Made by a program: the position numbers and the translations under genes | Notes under the pieces: model-generated | The model's input: only the letters and a program-made list of their open reading frames with translations | Database searches by the model: none | Told to the model about the DNA's origin: nothing | Part shown: in pieces, positions 26,914-37,300 of the stretch | Position numbering within the stretch: the first letter of the stretch is position 1 | Layout of the letters: each line of letters opens with the position of its first letter | Origin: Mycobacterium angelicum | GTDB lineage: Bacteria; Actinomycetota; Actinomycetes; Mycobacteriales; Mycobacteriaceae | Direction: 5' to 3' | Length of the DNA: 64,000 bases | Assembly: GCF_002086155.1 (NCBI RefSeq) | Contig: NZ_MVHE01000001.1 | Span: forward strand, 248,001-312,000

Positions 26914-27720
26914 TTAGCTCCGCAGATGCACCACGTCACCGGCGGAAATCACGACGCTTTTGACGCTGCTGCCTTCCCCGGTGTCCAGACACAGGCGGCC
27001 CTGCTCGTCGATGTCCCGCGCGATCCCGATCACCACCTGGCCGCCGGGTAACTCGGCGCGCACCCGCGAGCCCAGGGTCAGGCTGCGGACCCGGTAGTCG
27101 GTGGCCAGCTGCGGGTCGGCCCGGCGCCACTGGGTGATGCGCTCTGCCAGCTCGCGCAGCAAGCGGCGGATCAGCAGGTCGCGGTCGGGAGCCGGCACGC
27201 CTTCGTCGAGCAGCGATGTAGCACCGGGTGCGCCGGCCTCCTCGGACGTCTGCGTGACGTTGAGCCCCAGCCCGACGACCGCAAACGGCTGCCCCACCTC
27301 GGCCAGGATGCCCGCCAGCTTGCCGCCCCCGGCCAGCACATCGTTGGGCCACTTCAAGCCCGCCTCAACCGTGCTGAGCATGGCCACCGAGTCGACTACC
27401 GCCAGGCCCGCGGCCAGCGACAGCCAGCCCCAGCTGGCGACCGGGACGTCATCCACCCGCACCCCGATCGACATGGTGATCTGCGCCCGCGGTGAGGCCG
27501 CCCAGCCCCGGCCATGCCGGCCGCGCCCGGCCGTCTGGTGCTCGGCGATGAGCACCGCCCCGTCGATGTCGCCGCCGGCGGCGGCGCGTGCCAGTAGGTC
27601 GGCGTTGGTGGAGCCGGTCTCCTCGACGACATCGAGCTGCCGCCAGTACCCGCCGTCGATCGCGGCGGCGCGCAATGCGGCCTCATCGAGCGGCAGCCTG
27701 AGCTGATCGCGGTCGGTCAC
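26914..27720 (-). CDS. birA: BirA, biotin-protein ligase
   Basis: The 268-residue ligase has the biotinyl-AMP loop GRGRHGRGW, the start segment VEETGSTNADLLARA, and LKWPNDVLAGGGKLAGILAE. There is no N-terminal helix-turn-helix, so it is a class I enzyme that ligates biotin but does not repress transcription. The targets in this window are the biotinyl carrier domain of AccA3. It is divergent from accD5 across a 279-base gap that holds the small ORF at 27920. Confidence 0.95.
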   Translation of the reverse strand: MTDRDQLRLPLDEAALRAAAIDGGYWRQLDVVEETGSTNADLLARAAAGGDIDGAVLIAEHQTAGRGRHGRGWAASPRAQITMSIGVRVDDVPVASWGWLSLAAGLAVVDSVAMLSTVEAGLKWPNDVLAGGGKLAGILAEVGQPFAVVGLGLNVTQTSEEAGAPGATSLLDEGVPAPDRDLLIRRLLRELAERITQWRRADPQLATDYRVRSLTLGSRVRAELPGGQVVIGIARDIDEQGRLCLDTGEGSSVKSVVISAGDVVHLRS

Positions 27721-27919
27721 CGGGTCAGCTTAGAGCGACCCTCGCCGAGCAGTACCCCTTACGCTCGCCCTTGAGCCTTAACGAGATGTCGGGTCGGCAT
27801 GTGGCGATTGCGCACGCCGGCAACCACTTCATCGATGACGGCGAACTGGCGTCCATCCGCGCGGACACTTAAGGGCTGGTTAAGGACAGCTGTAGGGCCT
27901 GCCGATAACATCGACTCCC

Positions 27920-28003
27920 ATGACACGCGCTGACGACGATGCAGAGCAAAAGAGCGATGTGGGGGCACCTCCCGATTGCGGGGGAGAGGAGCAGCGCATA
28001 TGA
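27920..28003 (+). CDS. 27-codon ORF overlapping the accD5 start
   Basis: An ATG at 27920 opens a frame beginning [15 protein letters not shown], whose TGA (28001-28003) overlaps the accD5 ATG (28000-28002) as ATGA. The peptide is strongly acidic. The accD5 ribosome site (GGGGGAGAGGAG) lies inside it. This arrangement would couple accD5 translation to the small ORF. No homolog recognised, and it may be a chance frame. The rest of 27721-27919 shows no gene. Confidence 0.35.
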   Translation: MTRADDDAEQKSDVGAPPDCGGEEQRI

Positions 28004-29640
28004 CGAGCGTTACCGACCACACGGCAGAGCCCGCCGCAGAGCACACCATCGATATCCACACCACCGCGGGCAAGCTGGCCGAGCTGCACAAGCGCCGGGA
28101 AGAATCGCTGCATCCAGTCGGTGAGGCGGCCGTCGACAAGGTCCACGCCAAGGGCAAGCTGACCGCCCGCGAGCGCATCTACGCGCTGCTGGACGAGGAC
28201 TCGTTCGTCGAGCTGGACGCGCTGGCCAAGCACCGCAGCACCAACTTCGGGCTGGAGAACAACCGGCCGGTCGGCGATGGCGTGGTCACCGGCTACGGCA
28301 CCATCGACGGCCGCGACGTCTGCATCTTCAGCCAGGACGCCACGGTGTTCGGCGGCAGCCTCGGCGAGGTGTACGGCGAGAAGATCGTCAAGGTCCAGGA
28401 CCTGGCCGTCAAGACCGGCCGCCCGCTGATCGGCATCAACGACGGCGCCGGTGCGCGCATCCAGGAGGGTGTCGTCTCGCTGGGCCTCTACAGCCGGATC
28501 TTCCGCAACAACATCCTGGCCTCCGGCGTCATCCCGCAGATCTCGCTGATCATGGGGGCCGCCGCCGGTGGGCACGTCTACTCCCCCGCGCTGACCGACT
28601 TCGTGGTCATGGTCGACCAGACCAGCCAGATGTTCATCACCGGACCCGACGTCATCAAGACCGTCACCGGCGAGGACGTCACCATGGAGGAACTGGGCGG
28701 CGCCCACACCCACATGGCCAAGTCGGGGACAGCGCACTACGTCGCTTCCGGCGAGCAGGACGCCTTCGACTACGTGCGCGACCTACTGAGCTATCTGCCG
28801 CCGAACAACGCCACCGATCCACCGCGATACCAGGCCACCGAACCCGTCGGGCCCATCGAGGAGAACCTCACCGACGAAGACCTCGAGCTGGACACCCTGA
28901 TCCCGGACTCGCCGAACCAGCCCTACGACATGCACGAGGTGATCACCCGCATCCTCGACGAGGACGAATTCCTGGAAATCCAAGCGGGTTACGCGCAGAA
29001 CGTGGTGGTCGGGTTCGGCCGCATCGAGGGCCGGCCGGTGGGCATCGTGGCAAACCAGCCGACGCACTTCGCCGGCTGCCTGGACATCGACGCCTCGGAG
29101 AAGGCGGCCCGGTTCGTGCGGACCTGCGACTGCTTCAACATCCCGATCGTCATGCTGGTGGACGTTCCGGGGTTCCTGCCCGGCACCGGCCAGGAATACA
29201 ACGGCATCATTCGGCGCGGGGCCAAGCTGCTCTACGCCTACGGCGAAGCCACCGTCCCCAAGATCACCGTGATCACCCGCAAGGCCTACGGCGGCGCGTA
29301 CTGCGTCATGGGCTCCAAGGACATGGGCTGCGACGTCAACCTGGCCTGGCCGACCGCCCAGATCGCGGTGATGGGCGCCTCCGGCGCGGTCGGCTTCGTA
29401 TACCGCCAGCAGCTGAAGGAAGCCGCCGAAGCCGGGGAAGACGTGGACGCGCTTCGCTTACAGCTTCAGCAGGAGTACGAGGACACTCTGGTCAACCCGT
29501 ATATCGCCGCCGAACGTGGGTATGTCGACGCGGTGATCCCGCCGTCCTACACGCGGGGCTACATCGGCACCGCGCTGCGCTTGCTGGAACGCAAGATCGC
29601 TCAGGTGCCGCCGAAGAAGCATGGGAACATCCCCTTATGA
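28000..29640 (+). CDS. accD5: AccD5, acyl-CoA carboxylase beta subunit
   Basis: The 546-residue carboxyltransferase has the acyl-CoA oxyanion-hole region [17 protein letters not shown] and the carboxybiotin-side region [13 protein letters not shown]. AccD5 with AccA3 and AccE5 carboxylates mainly propionyl-CoA to methylmalonyl-CoA, needed for methyl-branched mycobacterial lipids. The ATG at 28000 gives [20 protein letters not shown], as in M. tuberculosis. Its stop overlaps the accE5 start (ATGA). Confidence 0.96.
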   Translation: MTSVTDHTAEPAAEHTIDIHTTAGKLAELHKRREESLHPVGEAAVDKVHAKGKLTARERIYALLDEDSFVELDALAKHRSTNFGLENNRPVGDGVVTGYGTIDGRDVCIFSQDATVFGGSLGEVYGEKIVKVQDLAVKTGRPLIGINDGAGARIQEGVVSLGLYSRIFRNNILASGVIPQISLIMGAAAGGHVYSPALTDFVVMVDQTSQMFITGPDVIKTVTGEDVTMEELGGAHTHMAKSGTAHYVASGEQDAFDYVRDLLSYLPPNNATDPPRYQATEPVGPIEENLTDEDLELDTLIPDSPNQPYDMHEVITRILDEDEFLEIQAGYAQNVVVGFGRIEGRPVGIVANQPTHFAGCLDIDASEKAARFVRTCDCFNIPIVMLVDVPGFLPGTGQEYNGIIRRGAKLLYAYGEATVPKITVITRKAYGGAYCVMGSKDMGCDVNLAWPTAQIAVMGASGAVGFVYRQQLKEAAEAGEDVDALRLQLQQEYEDTLVNPYIAAERGYVDAVIPPSYTRGYIGTALRLLERKIAQVPPKKHGNIPL

Positions 29641-29888
29641 GTGAGAGCGAGCCGCAGCACCCGCACGAGCCGCAGCACTCGCACGAGCCGCACATCCAAA
29701 TCCTCAAAGGCCGGCCCACCGACCAGGAGGTGGCCGCGCTGGTCGCGGTGCTGGGCAGCGTCGGCGGCCCGCCACCGCCGCCTCCGCCCGAGCCCGCCCG
29801 CTGGGGACTGCCGGTCGACAAATTGCGCTACCCCGTCTTCAGCTGGCAGCGCATCACCCTGCAGGAAATGACCCACATGCGCCGATGA
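29637..29888 (+). CDS. accE5: AccE5, acyl-CoA carboxylase epsilon subunit
   Basis: The 83-residue subunit has a conserved helix ([24 protein letters not shown]), a run of Pro, and the ending [28 protein letters not shown]. Epsilon subunits bridge the alpha and beta carboxylase subunits. The N-terminus has a short imperfect repeat ([12 protein letters not shown]) rich in His and Pro. It overlaps accD5 before and maf after by four bases each. Confidence 0.93.
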   Translation: MSESEPQHPHEPQHSHEPHIQILKGRPTDQEVAALVAVLGSVGGPPPPPPPEPARWGLPVDKLRYPVFSWQRITLQEMTHMRR

Positions 29889-30544
29889 CCCGGCTGGTGC
29901 TGGGATCCGCCTCCCCCGGTCGGCTCAAAGCGCTTCGCCAGGCCGGCATCGACCCGCTGGTTGTGGTTTCCGGCGTCGACGAGGACGTCGTCAGCGCCGG
30001 TGCGGGCGCGGATGCGGGGCCCGACGCAGTGGTGAGCGTGCTGGCTCAGGCCAAGGCCGCTCAGGTGACGGCCACACTGTCCGCCCCGGACAGTCTGGTC
30101 GCCGCGGATTGCGTTGTCATCGGCTGTGATTCGATGCTGTACCTCGACGGCCGGCTATGCGGTAAGCCCGAGACGATCGACGGGGCGCGCGAACAATGGC
30201 GGGCGATGGCCGGCCGCGCCGGTCAGCTCTACACCGGGCATTGCGTTATCCGGTTGCTGGACAACCGAATCGTCAATCGCGAAGTCCAAACAGCAATCAC
30301 CACAGTGCATTTCGGCACACCATCGGCCGCCGACCTGGAGGCATACCTGGCCCACGGCGAACCGCTGCACGTCGCGGGCGGATTCACCCTCGACGGCTTG
30401 GGCGGCTGGTTCATCGACAAGATCGATGGCGACCCGTCCAATGTGATCGGACTGAGCCTGCCGCTGGTCCGGTCGTTGCTGCAGCGGATGGGACTGTCGC
30501 TGGCCGCGCTGTGGGCGGCCAACCCCGTCGGACAACCGACTTAA
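29885..30544 (+). CDS. maf: Maf family nucleotide pyrophosphatase
   Basis: The 219-residue protein has the Maf N-terminal motif [18 protein letters not shown], the catalytic acidic residue in [18 protein letters not shown], and [26 protein letters not shown]. Maf enzymes hydrolyse dTTP, UTP or modified nucleotides and can slow septation. It is translationally coupled to accE5. In M. tuberculosis sseA follows; here a synthetase-bearing block comes first. Confidence 0.93.
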   Translation: MTRLVLGSASPGRLKALRQAGIDPLVVVSGVDEDVVSAGAGADAGPDAVVSVLAQAKAAQVTATLSAPDSLVAADCVVIGCDSMLYLDGRLCGKPETIDGAREQWRAMAGRAGQLYTGHCVIRLLDNRIVNREVQTAITTVHFGTPSAADLEAYLAHGEPLHVAGGFTLDGLGGWFIDKIDGDPSNVIGLSLPLVRSLLQRMGLSLAALWAANPVGQPT

Positions 30545-30553
30545 TCTGAGGCC

Positions 30554-31042
30554 ATGGCCGCCTGGACCGAGTTCATCGCTGAAGCCCCCAACATCGCCAC
30601 ACTTTTCGCGCGCCGTCATCGCGCCACCGGAAACCTGTGCCTGCTGGCCACCCTGCGCAGTGACGGATTTCCGCGGATCAGCCCGATGGAGCCGCTGGTC
30701 TTCGAGGAGCGGTTGTGGCTACCCGGGATGCCGTCCACCACCAAGTTCGGCGACCTCGAGCGCGACCCGCGCTTTTGTCTGCACACCGCGACCGCGGACC
30801 CAAAGGTGACCGACGGCGACGCCAAGCTGTGGGGACTCGCGCACAGCGTTACCGACGTCGCGCTGCGTCAAAGATTCGCCGACAACTTGTTCGAGGAGAC
30901 CGGATTCGATTTGCGCGAACAAGAATTCGCCCTCTTCGGCACCGAGCTCACCGGGGCATCGGCGGTCGAACTCCGCGGCGACCATCTCGACATCACCGTG
31001 TGGAAACCGGGCAATCCGGAAAGAGTAATCCGCAAGCACTGA
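30554..31042 (+). CDS. PNPOx-like split-barrel flavin/F420 oxidoreductase
   Basis: The 162-residue protein has the pattern of the pyridoxamine-phosphate-oxidase-like fold: GNLCLLATLRSDGFPRISPMEPLVFEERLWLPGMPSTTKFGDLERDP in three consecutive strands. These proteins bind FMN, F420 or heme. The substrate is unknown. It starts nine bases after maf and may be read on the same transcript. I do not place it between maf and sseA in M. tuberculosis, so it may belong to the inserted block with the synthetase. The C-terminus lies opposite the first MSHE small gene. Confidence 0.8.
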   Translation: MAAWTEFIAEAPNIATLFARRHRATGNLCLLATLRSDGFPRISPMEPLVFEERLWLPGMPSTTKFGDLERDPRFCLHTATADPKVTDGDAKLWGLAHSVTDVALRQRFADNLFEETGFDLREQEFALFGTELTGASAVELRGDHLDITVWKPGNPERVIRKH

Positions 31043-31125
31043 CCCGGATACCGACTCCGATCGGCAGGCCGGAGACTTCGAGCTACGCTGAATTCTTGCT
31101 CGCTGTACAGCATTTCGTGCGACAT
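30868..31125 (-). CDS. small MSHE-motif gene 1, divergent from the synthetase
   Basis: From an ATG at 31123-31125 (minus strand) the frame reads MSHEMLYSEQEFSVARS. The first 15 residues match the second small gene at 40147-40227 ([15 protein letters not shown]) in all acidic positions and with conservative changes elsewhere. A GGGGG ribosome site stands eight bases before the ATG. The upstream 120 bases are also homologous to those of gene 2. The frame runs to a stop at 30868 (85 residues), but the part after residue 16 is antisense to the oxidoreductase gene and may not be meaningful. A one-base shift would restore a Val-Ser shared with gene 2, so this copy may be frameshifted. Product function unknown. 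Confidence 0.5.
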   Translation of the reverse strand: MSHEMLYSEQEFSVARSLRPADRSRYPGQCLRITLSGLPGFHTVMSRWSPRSSTADAPVSSVPKRANSCSRKSNPVSSNKLSANL

Positions 31126-31250
31126 CGATAGACCCCCGGCTTCAGCCGAGAGCGGGTGTGTCATCAATGGCGACTATGCCGCGACACGCGCTGCGAAACT
31201 ATCCGCCGAACAGCCGATATCGCGCCGAGTTCGCATCCCCCAATCGGGGG
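31078..31250 (-). repeat. diverged direct repeat, copy 1 (small-gene promoter and first codons)
   Basis: This 173-base block covers the first 16 codons of small gene 1 and its upstream region up to the palindrome. It aligns with 40180-40350 (171 bases) with shared patches on the minus strand: GGCTGTT, GGATAG, ATAGT-GC, CGGCTG and a G-run ribosome site at the same spacing. The two copies flank the synthetase in the same orientation. The remaining part of the gap 31251-31383 holds only the synthetase upstream region with GAGGA at 31361. Confidence 0.65.
31237..31250. promoter_or_regulatory. CCCCC-AATC-GGGGG palindrome, copy 1
   Basis: CCCCCAATCGGGGG, followed by ACGAGCCG, lies 118 bases upstream of small gene 1 and about 134 bases upstream of the synthetase start. 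The matching element at 40337-40350 has the same flank and the same distance from small gene 2. This suggests a shared operator. Confidence 0.55.
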
Positions 31251-31383
31251 ACGAGCCGCCAGCACCGATCGTAGCCATTGCACATTGCAACTTTGGCGTG
31301 CAGCATTACTCGAGTGCCCGCCACGGAATATCTTTGGCGCGTGAACAACTCGCAACCAATGAGGAAAATCGACTGTTGATGGT

Positions 31384-34300
31384 GTGTCGACGGCGGAACC
31401 GGCAATGTCGATGACCCGTCCTCGGCTAGAGACAGCACCCGGAGAGCGCGAACCAGCCCCGCCGCCGTTACCGGAGTTGTTCGCCGCCCAGGTAGCTCGC
31501 ACTCCGGACGCGGCGGCGCTGACGTGTGACGGCATCACGCTGAGCTACCGCGAGCTTGATGCGGCGGCCGATCGGCATGCGCACGCGCTGGCCGACCGCG
31601 GGATCGGTCGCGGCGACGTCGTGGCGCTGTTGTCCAAGCGCTGCGCCGATGCGGTGATCGCGATCGTGGCCATCCTTAAAGCCGGGGCAGCCTACCTGCC
31701 AATCGACCCGGCTCTGCCGGATGCCCGCATCGGGTTCATGCTCGACGATGCTGCCCCAGCAGCAGCTCTGACCATCGGCGGGTTGGGCGGCCGGCTCGCC
31801 GGCCACGCCGTCGCGGTGATTGACGTTGCCGACGCGGCCACCATTGCCGACGGCAGTCACGCTCTGACGCCGCCGCGCGCCGATGACATCGCGTACTTCA
31901 TCTACACCTCGGGCACGACCGGGACACCCAAAGGCGTCGCCATCAGCCACCACAACGTCACCCAGCTGATGGCAGCGCCGGCGCTGTTCACCCGTACCGC
32001 AGGCCAAACCTGGAGCCAGTGCCATTCGTATGGTTTTGATTTCTCCGTCTGGGAAATCTGGGGCGCGCTGCTGCACGGTGGCCGGCTGCTGGTGGTGCCC
32101 GAGCACATCACCCGCTCTGCGACCGATCTGCACCGCCTACTGGTCGCCGAGCAAGTCGATGTGGTGAGTCAAACACCTTCTGCCGCAGCACTTCTAGCAA
32201 CAGAGGGTTTAGCGTCGGTGACACTGGTCGTCGGCGGTGAAGCGTGTCCGGCCGAAGTGGTCGACCGGTGGGCCCCCGGTCGGGTGATGATCAACGCCTA
32301 CGGTCCGTCGGAGACGATGCTATGCGTGGCGGCCAGCGCGCCGCTGCGGCCGGGTTCGGGAACACCGCCCATCGGGTCCCCGGTACCGGGCGCGGCGCTA
32401 TTCGTGTTGGACGCGGAATTGCGCCCGGTGCCCACCGGCGTGGCCGGGGAACTGTATGTGGCCGGCGCCGGCGTCGGCTATGGATACCTGCGCCGCGCGG
32501 GACTGACCGCAGCGGGTTTCGTCGCGTGCCCGTTCGGAGCGCCGGGCAGGCGCATGTATCGCACCGGAGACGTGGTGCGCTGGGACGCCGACGGGCAGCT
32601 GCAGTTCGTCGGGCGCGCCGACGAACAGGTCAAGATCCGCGGCTACCGAATCGAACCCGCGGAAATCGAAGCCGTCCTCACCACCCATCCCGAAGTTGCG
32701 CAAGCAGTCGTAGTCGCCCACACCCGCGCCGCCGACACGCAATTGGTCGCCTACGTGGTTCCCGATCACCAGCCAGACCGCACCCGCCACACCGACGACG
32801 AAGCCCACCGAGTCCAACAATGGCAAGGCATCTACGACCAGCTGTACTCGGGAGCGTTACAGTCCAGTGCCCCAACCGAATTCGGTGAGGACTTCGGCGG
32901 TTGGAACAGCAGCCACACCGGCGAGCCAATCCCGCTCGGCCAGATGCGCCAATGGCGCCAAACCGCCGTGCAACGCATTATGGCGCTGTCCGGCCAACGC
33001 CTCCTGGAAATCGGCGTGGGCTCGGGACTGCTACTCGCTCATGTCGCCCCGCACTGCGCCGAGTATTGGGCCACCGATTTTTCCGCGCCGACCATAAAGA
33101 AACTGCGGCACGCGGTGGCCACCCAACCTTGGGGCCCACGCGTCCGTCTGCTGACCCAACCCGCCGACAGCACCGACGGCCTCCCCCGTCAACATTTCGA
33201 TGTCGTGGTGCTCAACTCGGTCATCCAATACTTCCCGAGCGGGGCTTACCTGCTCGACGTGTTGACCACGGCAATGAAACTGTTGGCCCCCGCCGGGGCA
33301 CTGTTCATCGGAGACGTTCGCAACCTGGCCTTGCTGTCCGCCATGACCACGGCCATCGCCTGCACCGACAGCCAGGACGCGCCCACGGCCACGCTGCGGG
33401 AGCGCGTTCGCCGCGACATCCTCAGTCAACCCGAACTATTGGCGGCACCCGAATTTTTCACCGCGCTGCCCGGCCGCATCGCCGACATCGCCGCGGTCGA
33501 CATCCAGCTCAAGGATATGGAGTCAAGCAACGAACTCAGCAACTACCGCTACGACGTCGTGCTGCGAAAAGCCCCGATCGCCACGAACTCCGTCGCGCTG
33601 GTGCCCGAGTACCCCTGGCGGCAATGGAACGACCTGGCCGCTGTCGGCCGACACATACGTACCAACCAACCGGGCGCGCTGCGTATTACGGGCATACCGC
33701 ACGCCGGCATCTGGAGCGATGTGGCCGCTGCTCAAGCGGTGCAGCACGCCCCCGGCGACACTCCGGCCAACCAGCTGCGCCCACCGGTACCCGCCGATGC
33801 GGTCTCGCCCCACCAGTGCCACCACCTCGGCCGGGAACTCGGCTACACCACCGCCGTCACCTACTCAGCCACCCCCGGCCATATCGACGTCGTCTACACG
33901 CGCGACGGCGCCGGCGCCCTCACCGACGTCTACCTGCCCGCCGGCCCGCTGGGCGTCCTCACCGACTACATAAACCATCCGGTAACCGCCGAACTGACCA
34001 CCCAGCTACGCCAGCACGCCGCCACCAGGCTGCCCGAATACATGCTGCCCCGGGCGATCATGCTAATCGAGTCGCTACCCCTGACAGTCAATGGCAAACT
34101 CGACCGGCGCGCCTTGCCCGTCCCTCAATACCTCAGCAGCAGCGCCTACCAAGCCCCGCGCAACCCGTGCGAACACAAGCTGGCCCAGCTATTCAGTGAA
34201 ATCCTCGGCATCGCCCGGATCGGCATCAACGACAGCTTTTTCGACCTCGGCGGCCACTCCCTGTCAGCAACCCGGCTCATCATGCGCATTCGCACCGAAC

Positions 34301-37300
34301 TCGACGCTGAAGTCCCCATCCGGGTCATCTTCGAAACCCCTACTCCCGCGGCCTTGGCCGACTGGATCACCGCCCAGCCCGCCCAGCCGGCACAAATCCC
34401 ACTCACGCCGAGACCCAGACCACCACGGATTCCGCTGTCGTACGCGCAATCACGGTTGTGGTTCATCTATAAATACGAAGGTCCCTCGGCGACCTACAAC
34501 GTCGCGCTGGCGGCGCGCTTGATCGGGCGCCTGAATTCAGCGGCGCTGGTGGCAGCCATCGGCGATGTCGTGGCTCGCCATGAAAGCCTGCGCACTGTCT
34601 TCGCTGAAGCAGAAGGCGTTGCCTGGCAACAGATTCTGTCCGCTGAAGCCGTGCGGGTGCCCGTGGCGGTGCAGAAGGTTTCGGACGGATCGGAAGCGGC
34701 CGCCGCAGTCGCCAGCGCGGCTCAATACCACTTCAACCTGAACACCGAGATTCCGATCCGGGCTGACTTGTTGCAGATCTGCGACACCGAGCACGTGTTG
34801 GTCCTGGTGGTGCATCACATTGCCGCGGACGGGGCATCGTTCGTGCCCTTGGCGCGGGATTTGTCGGTCGCTTACACCGCGCGGTGCGCGCACCGGCCAC
34901 CGGATTGGTCACCGCTTGCCATCCAGTACGCCGACTACACCCTGTGGCAACACGAAATCTTGGGCGGCGATGACGATCCGGACAGCGTGATGTCGGCACA
35001 GGTCGCGTACTGGCGCGGCGAGCTAGCCGGAGCGCCCGAGCAAATCATGCTGGCCAGCGACCGCCCGCGTCCGGCCCGGCAGTCATTCCGCGGCGGGGTG
35101 GTGAGCTTCAGAATCGATTCGAGGCTGCGGGAACAGATTCAGCAGCTGGCCCACGACCGCGGGGCCACCATGTCAATGGTGCTGCAGGCGGCGCTCGCGG
35201 TGCTACTACGCAAACTCGGCGCCGGGGACGACGTGACGATCGGTGGCCCGATCGCCGGACGTACCGATCAGGCACTGGCCGACCTGATCGGGTTTTTCGT
35301 CAACTCCTGGGTGTTGCGCTTCAACGTCTCGGGCAATCGGGGTTTCACCGAGCTACTCGAGCACGTGCGGGAAAAAGCGTTGGCCGCCTACGAAAACCAG
35401 GACGCACCTTTCGAACGACTCGTCGAGCTGATCAACCCGCGACGGTCGACGGCCTATCACCCGTTGTTCCAAGTGGCCTTCGCGCTGCAGAACAACCCGC
35501 TACCCGAAGTCGAGCTGCCCGGCCTGGATATCGAGTTTCTGCCCGCCCCCACCGGCACCGCTAAGTTCGACCTGTTCATCAACCTGATGGATCCGCCTAC
35601 TGGCTCGAGACACCCACAACCACTGCCGGGCACCATCGAATACGCCACTGACCTGTTCGACCGCGCCACTGTCAAGAGATTCGCCGATTACTTCCTGCGG
35701 GTGCTGCGCGACATCACCGACAACCCGCACCGACAGATCGATCTCATCGACGTACTCAACGAGGCCGAGCGCGAACAGATGCTGACTCGGTCGAATACCG
35801 ATCTCATCGCGGTACCGAAAACGACTGTCCCAGAGCTATTTACCGCGCAGGTGGCCCGCACCCCGGACGCGCCGGCGTTGACGTGTGACGGCGTCACGTT
35901 GAGCTATCGCGAGCTTGAGATCGCCACCGACCGGCTTGCGCACACGCTAGCCGGACGCGGGATTGGCCGCGGCGAGGTGGTTGCGCTCTTGTTCGGGCGC
36001 TGCGCCGACGCGGTGATCGCAATCCTGGCGGTGCTTAAAACGGGTGCGGCGTATCTGCCGATCGACCCGGCACTTCCCGATGCGCGCATTGCGTTCATGG
36101 TGGCCGATGCTGCCCCGGTGCTCGCGCTGACGACCGCCGGACTCGCTCCCCGGCTGGCTGCTTACCACGTGCCGGTTGTCGACATCTCGGCCCGGGGTAC
36201 CGAGAGCGACGGCGCGGCACCAAACGGTCGGCCGCCGCGCGCCGAGGACATCGCCTACCTGATCTACACCTCAGGCACGACTGGGACGCCCAAAGGCGTG
36301 GCCATCAGCCACCACAACATCACCCAGTTGCTCACCGCTCCGGGGTTATTCACTCCATCGAGCGGACAGACGGCTACCCAGTGCCACTCATATGGCTTCG
36401 ATATTTCGGTATGGGAGGTCTGGGGCGCGCTGCTGCACGGCGCGCGGCTGGTCGTGGTGCCCGAGCAGATCACCCGCGCGCCGGCTGAATTACACCGCTT
36501 GCTGATAGCTGAACGCGTCGACGTGATGATTCAAACCCCCTCAGCCGCTGCGGTTTTGGACCCGCAGGGTTTGGATTCGGTGACTCTTGTCGTTGGCGGT
36601 GAGGCATGTCCGGCCAAGGTAATGGATCGCTGGGCGGGCGGCCGGGTGATGATCAATCAATACGGCCCGTCGGAGACGACGATGTATGTGGCGAGTACGC
36701 CATTGCGGCCGGGCCCGGGTGCGGCGCCGATCGGATCGCCTGTGCCGGGCGCTGCGTTGTTCGTGTTGGATGCCGGGCTGCGGGTGGTGCCGGTAGGGGT
36801 GCCCGGCGAACTGTACGTGGCCGGCACCGGGGTGGGCTATGGCTATCTGGGCCGGGCCGGATTGACCGCTGCGCGGTTTGTGGCCTGCCCGTTCGGCGCG
36901 GCGGGACTATCCGGAAAACGTATGTACCGCACTGGGGATGTGGTGCGCTGGACCACCGCGGGACAGTTACAGTTCGTCGGCCGCGCCGACGAACAAGTCA
37001 AGATCCGTGGCTACCGGATCGAGCCCGCCGAGATCGAGGCGGTCCTGCGCAGACATCCACAGGTCACCCAGGCGGTGGTGGTTGTCCACACCAGCGCGGC
37101 CGACCCGCAGTTGGTGGCCTACGTGGTGCGCGACCGGCAAGCCACGCTTACCCGCACACCCGAACAGGAATCGGGTCTGGTCCGACAATGGCAGGGCGTG
37201 TATGACCGGCTGTACTCCGGCCAATTGCACGCCGGCCCCACTGGAGTCGACGACTTCAGCGGCTGGAACAGCAGTTGCACCGGCAAGGCCATCCCGCTGG

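Noticed and set aside
30868..31077. Full 85-residue product of small gene 1 as a conserved protein
   Set aside because: Residues after about 16 have no counterpart in gene 2 and are antisense to the oxidoreductase gene; only the N-terminal part is supported.
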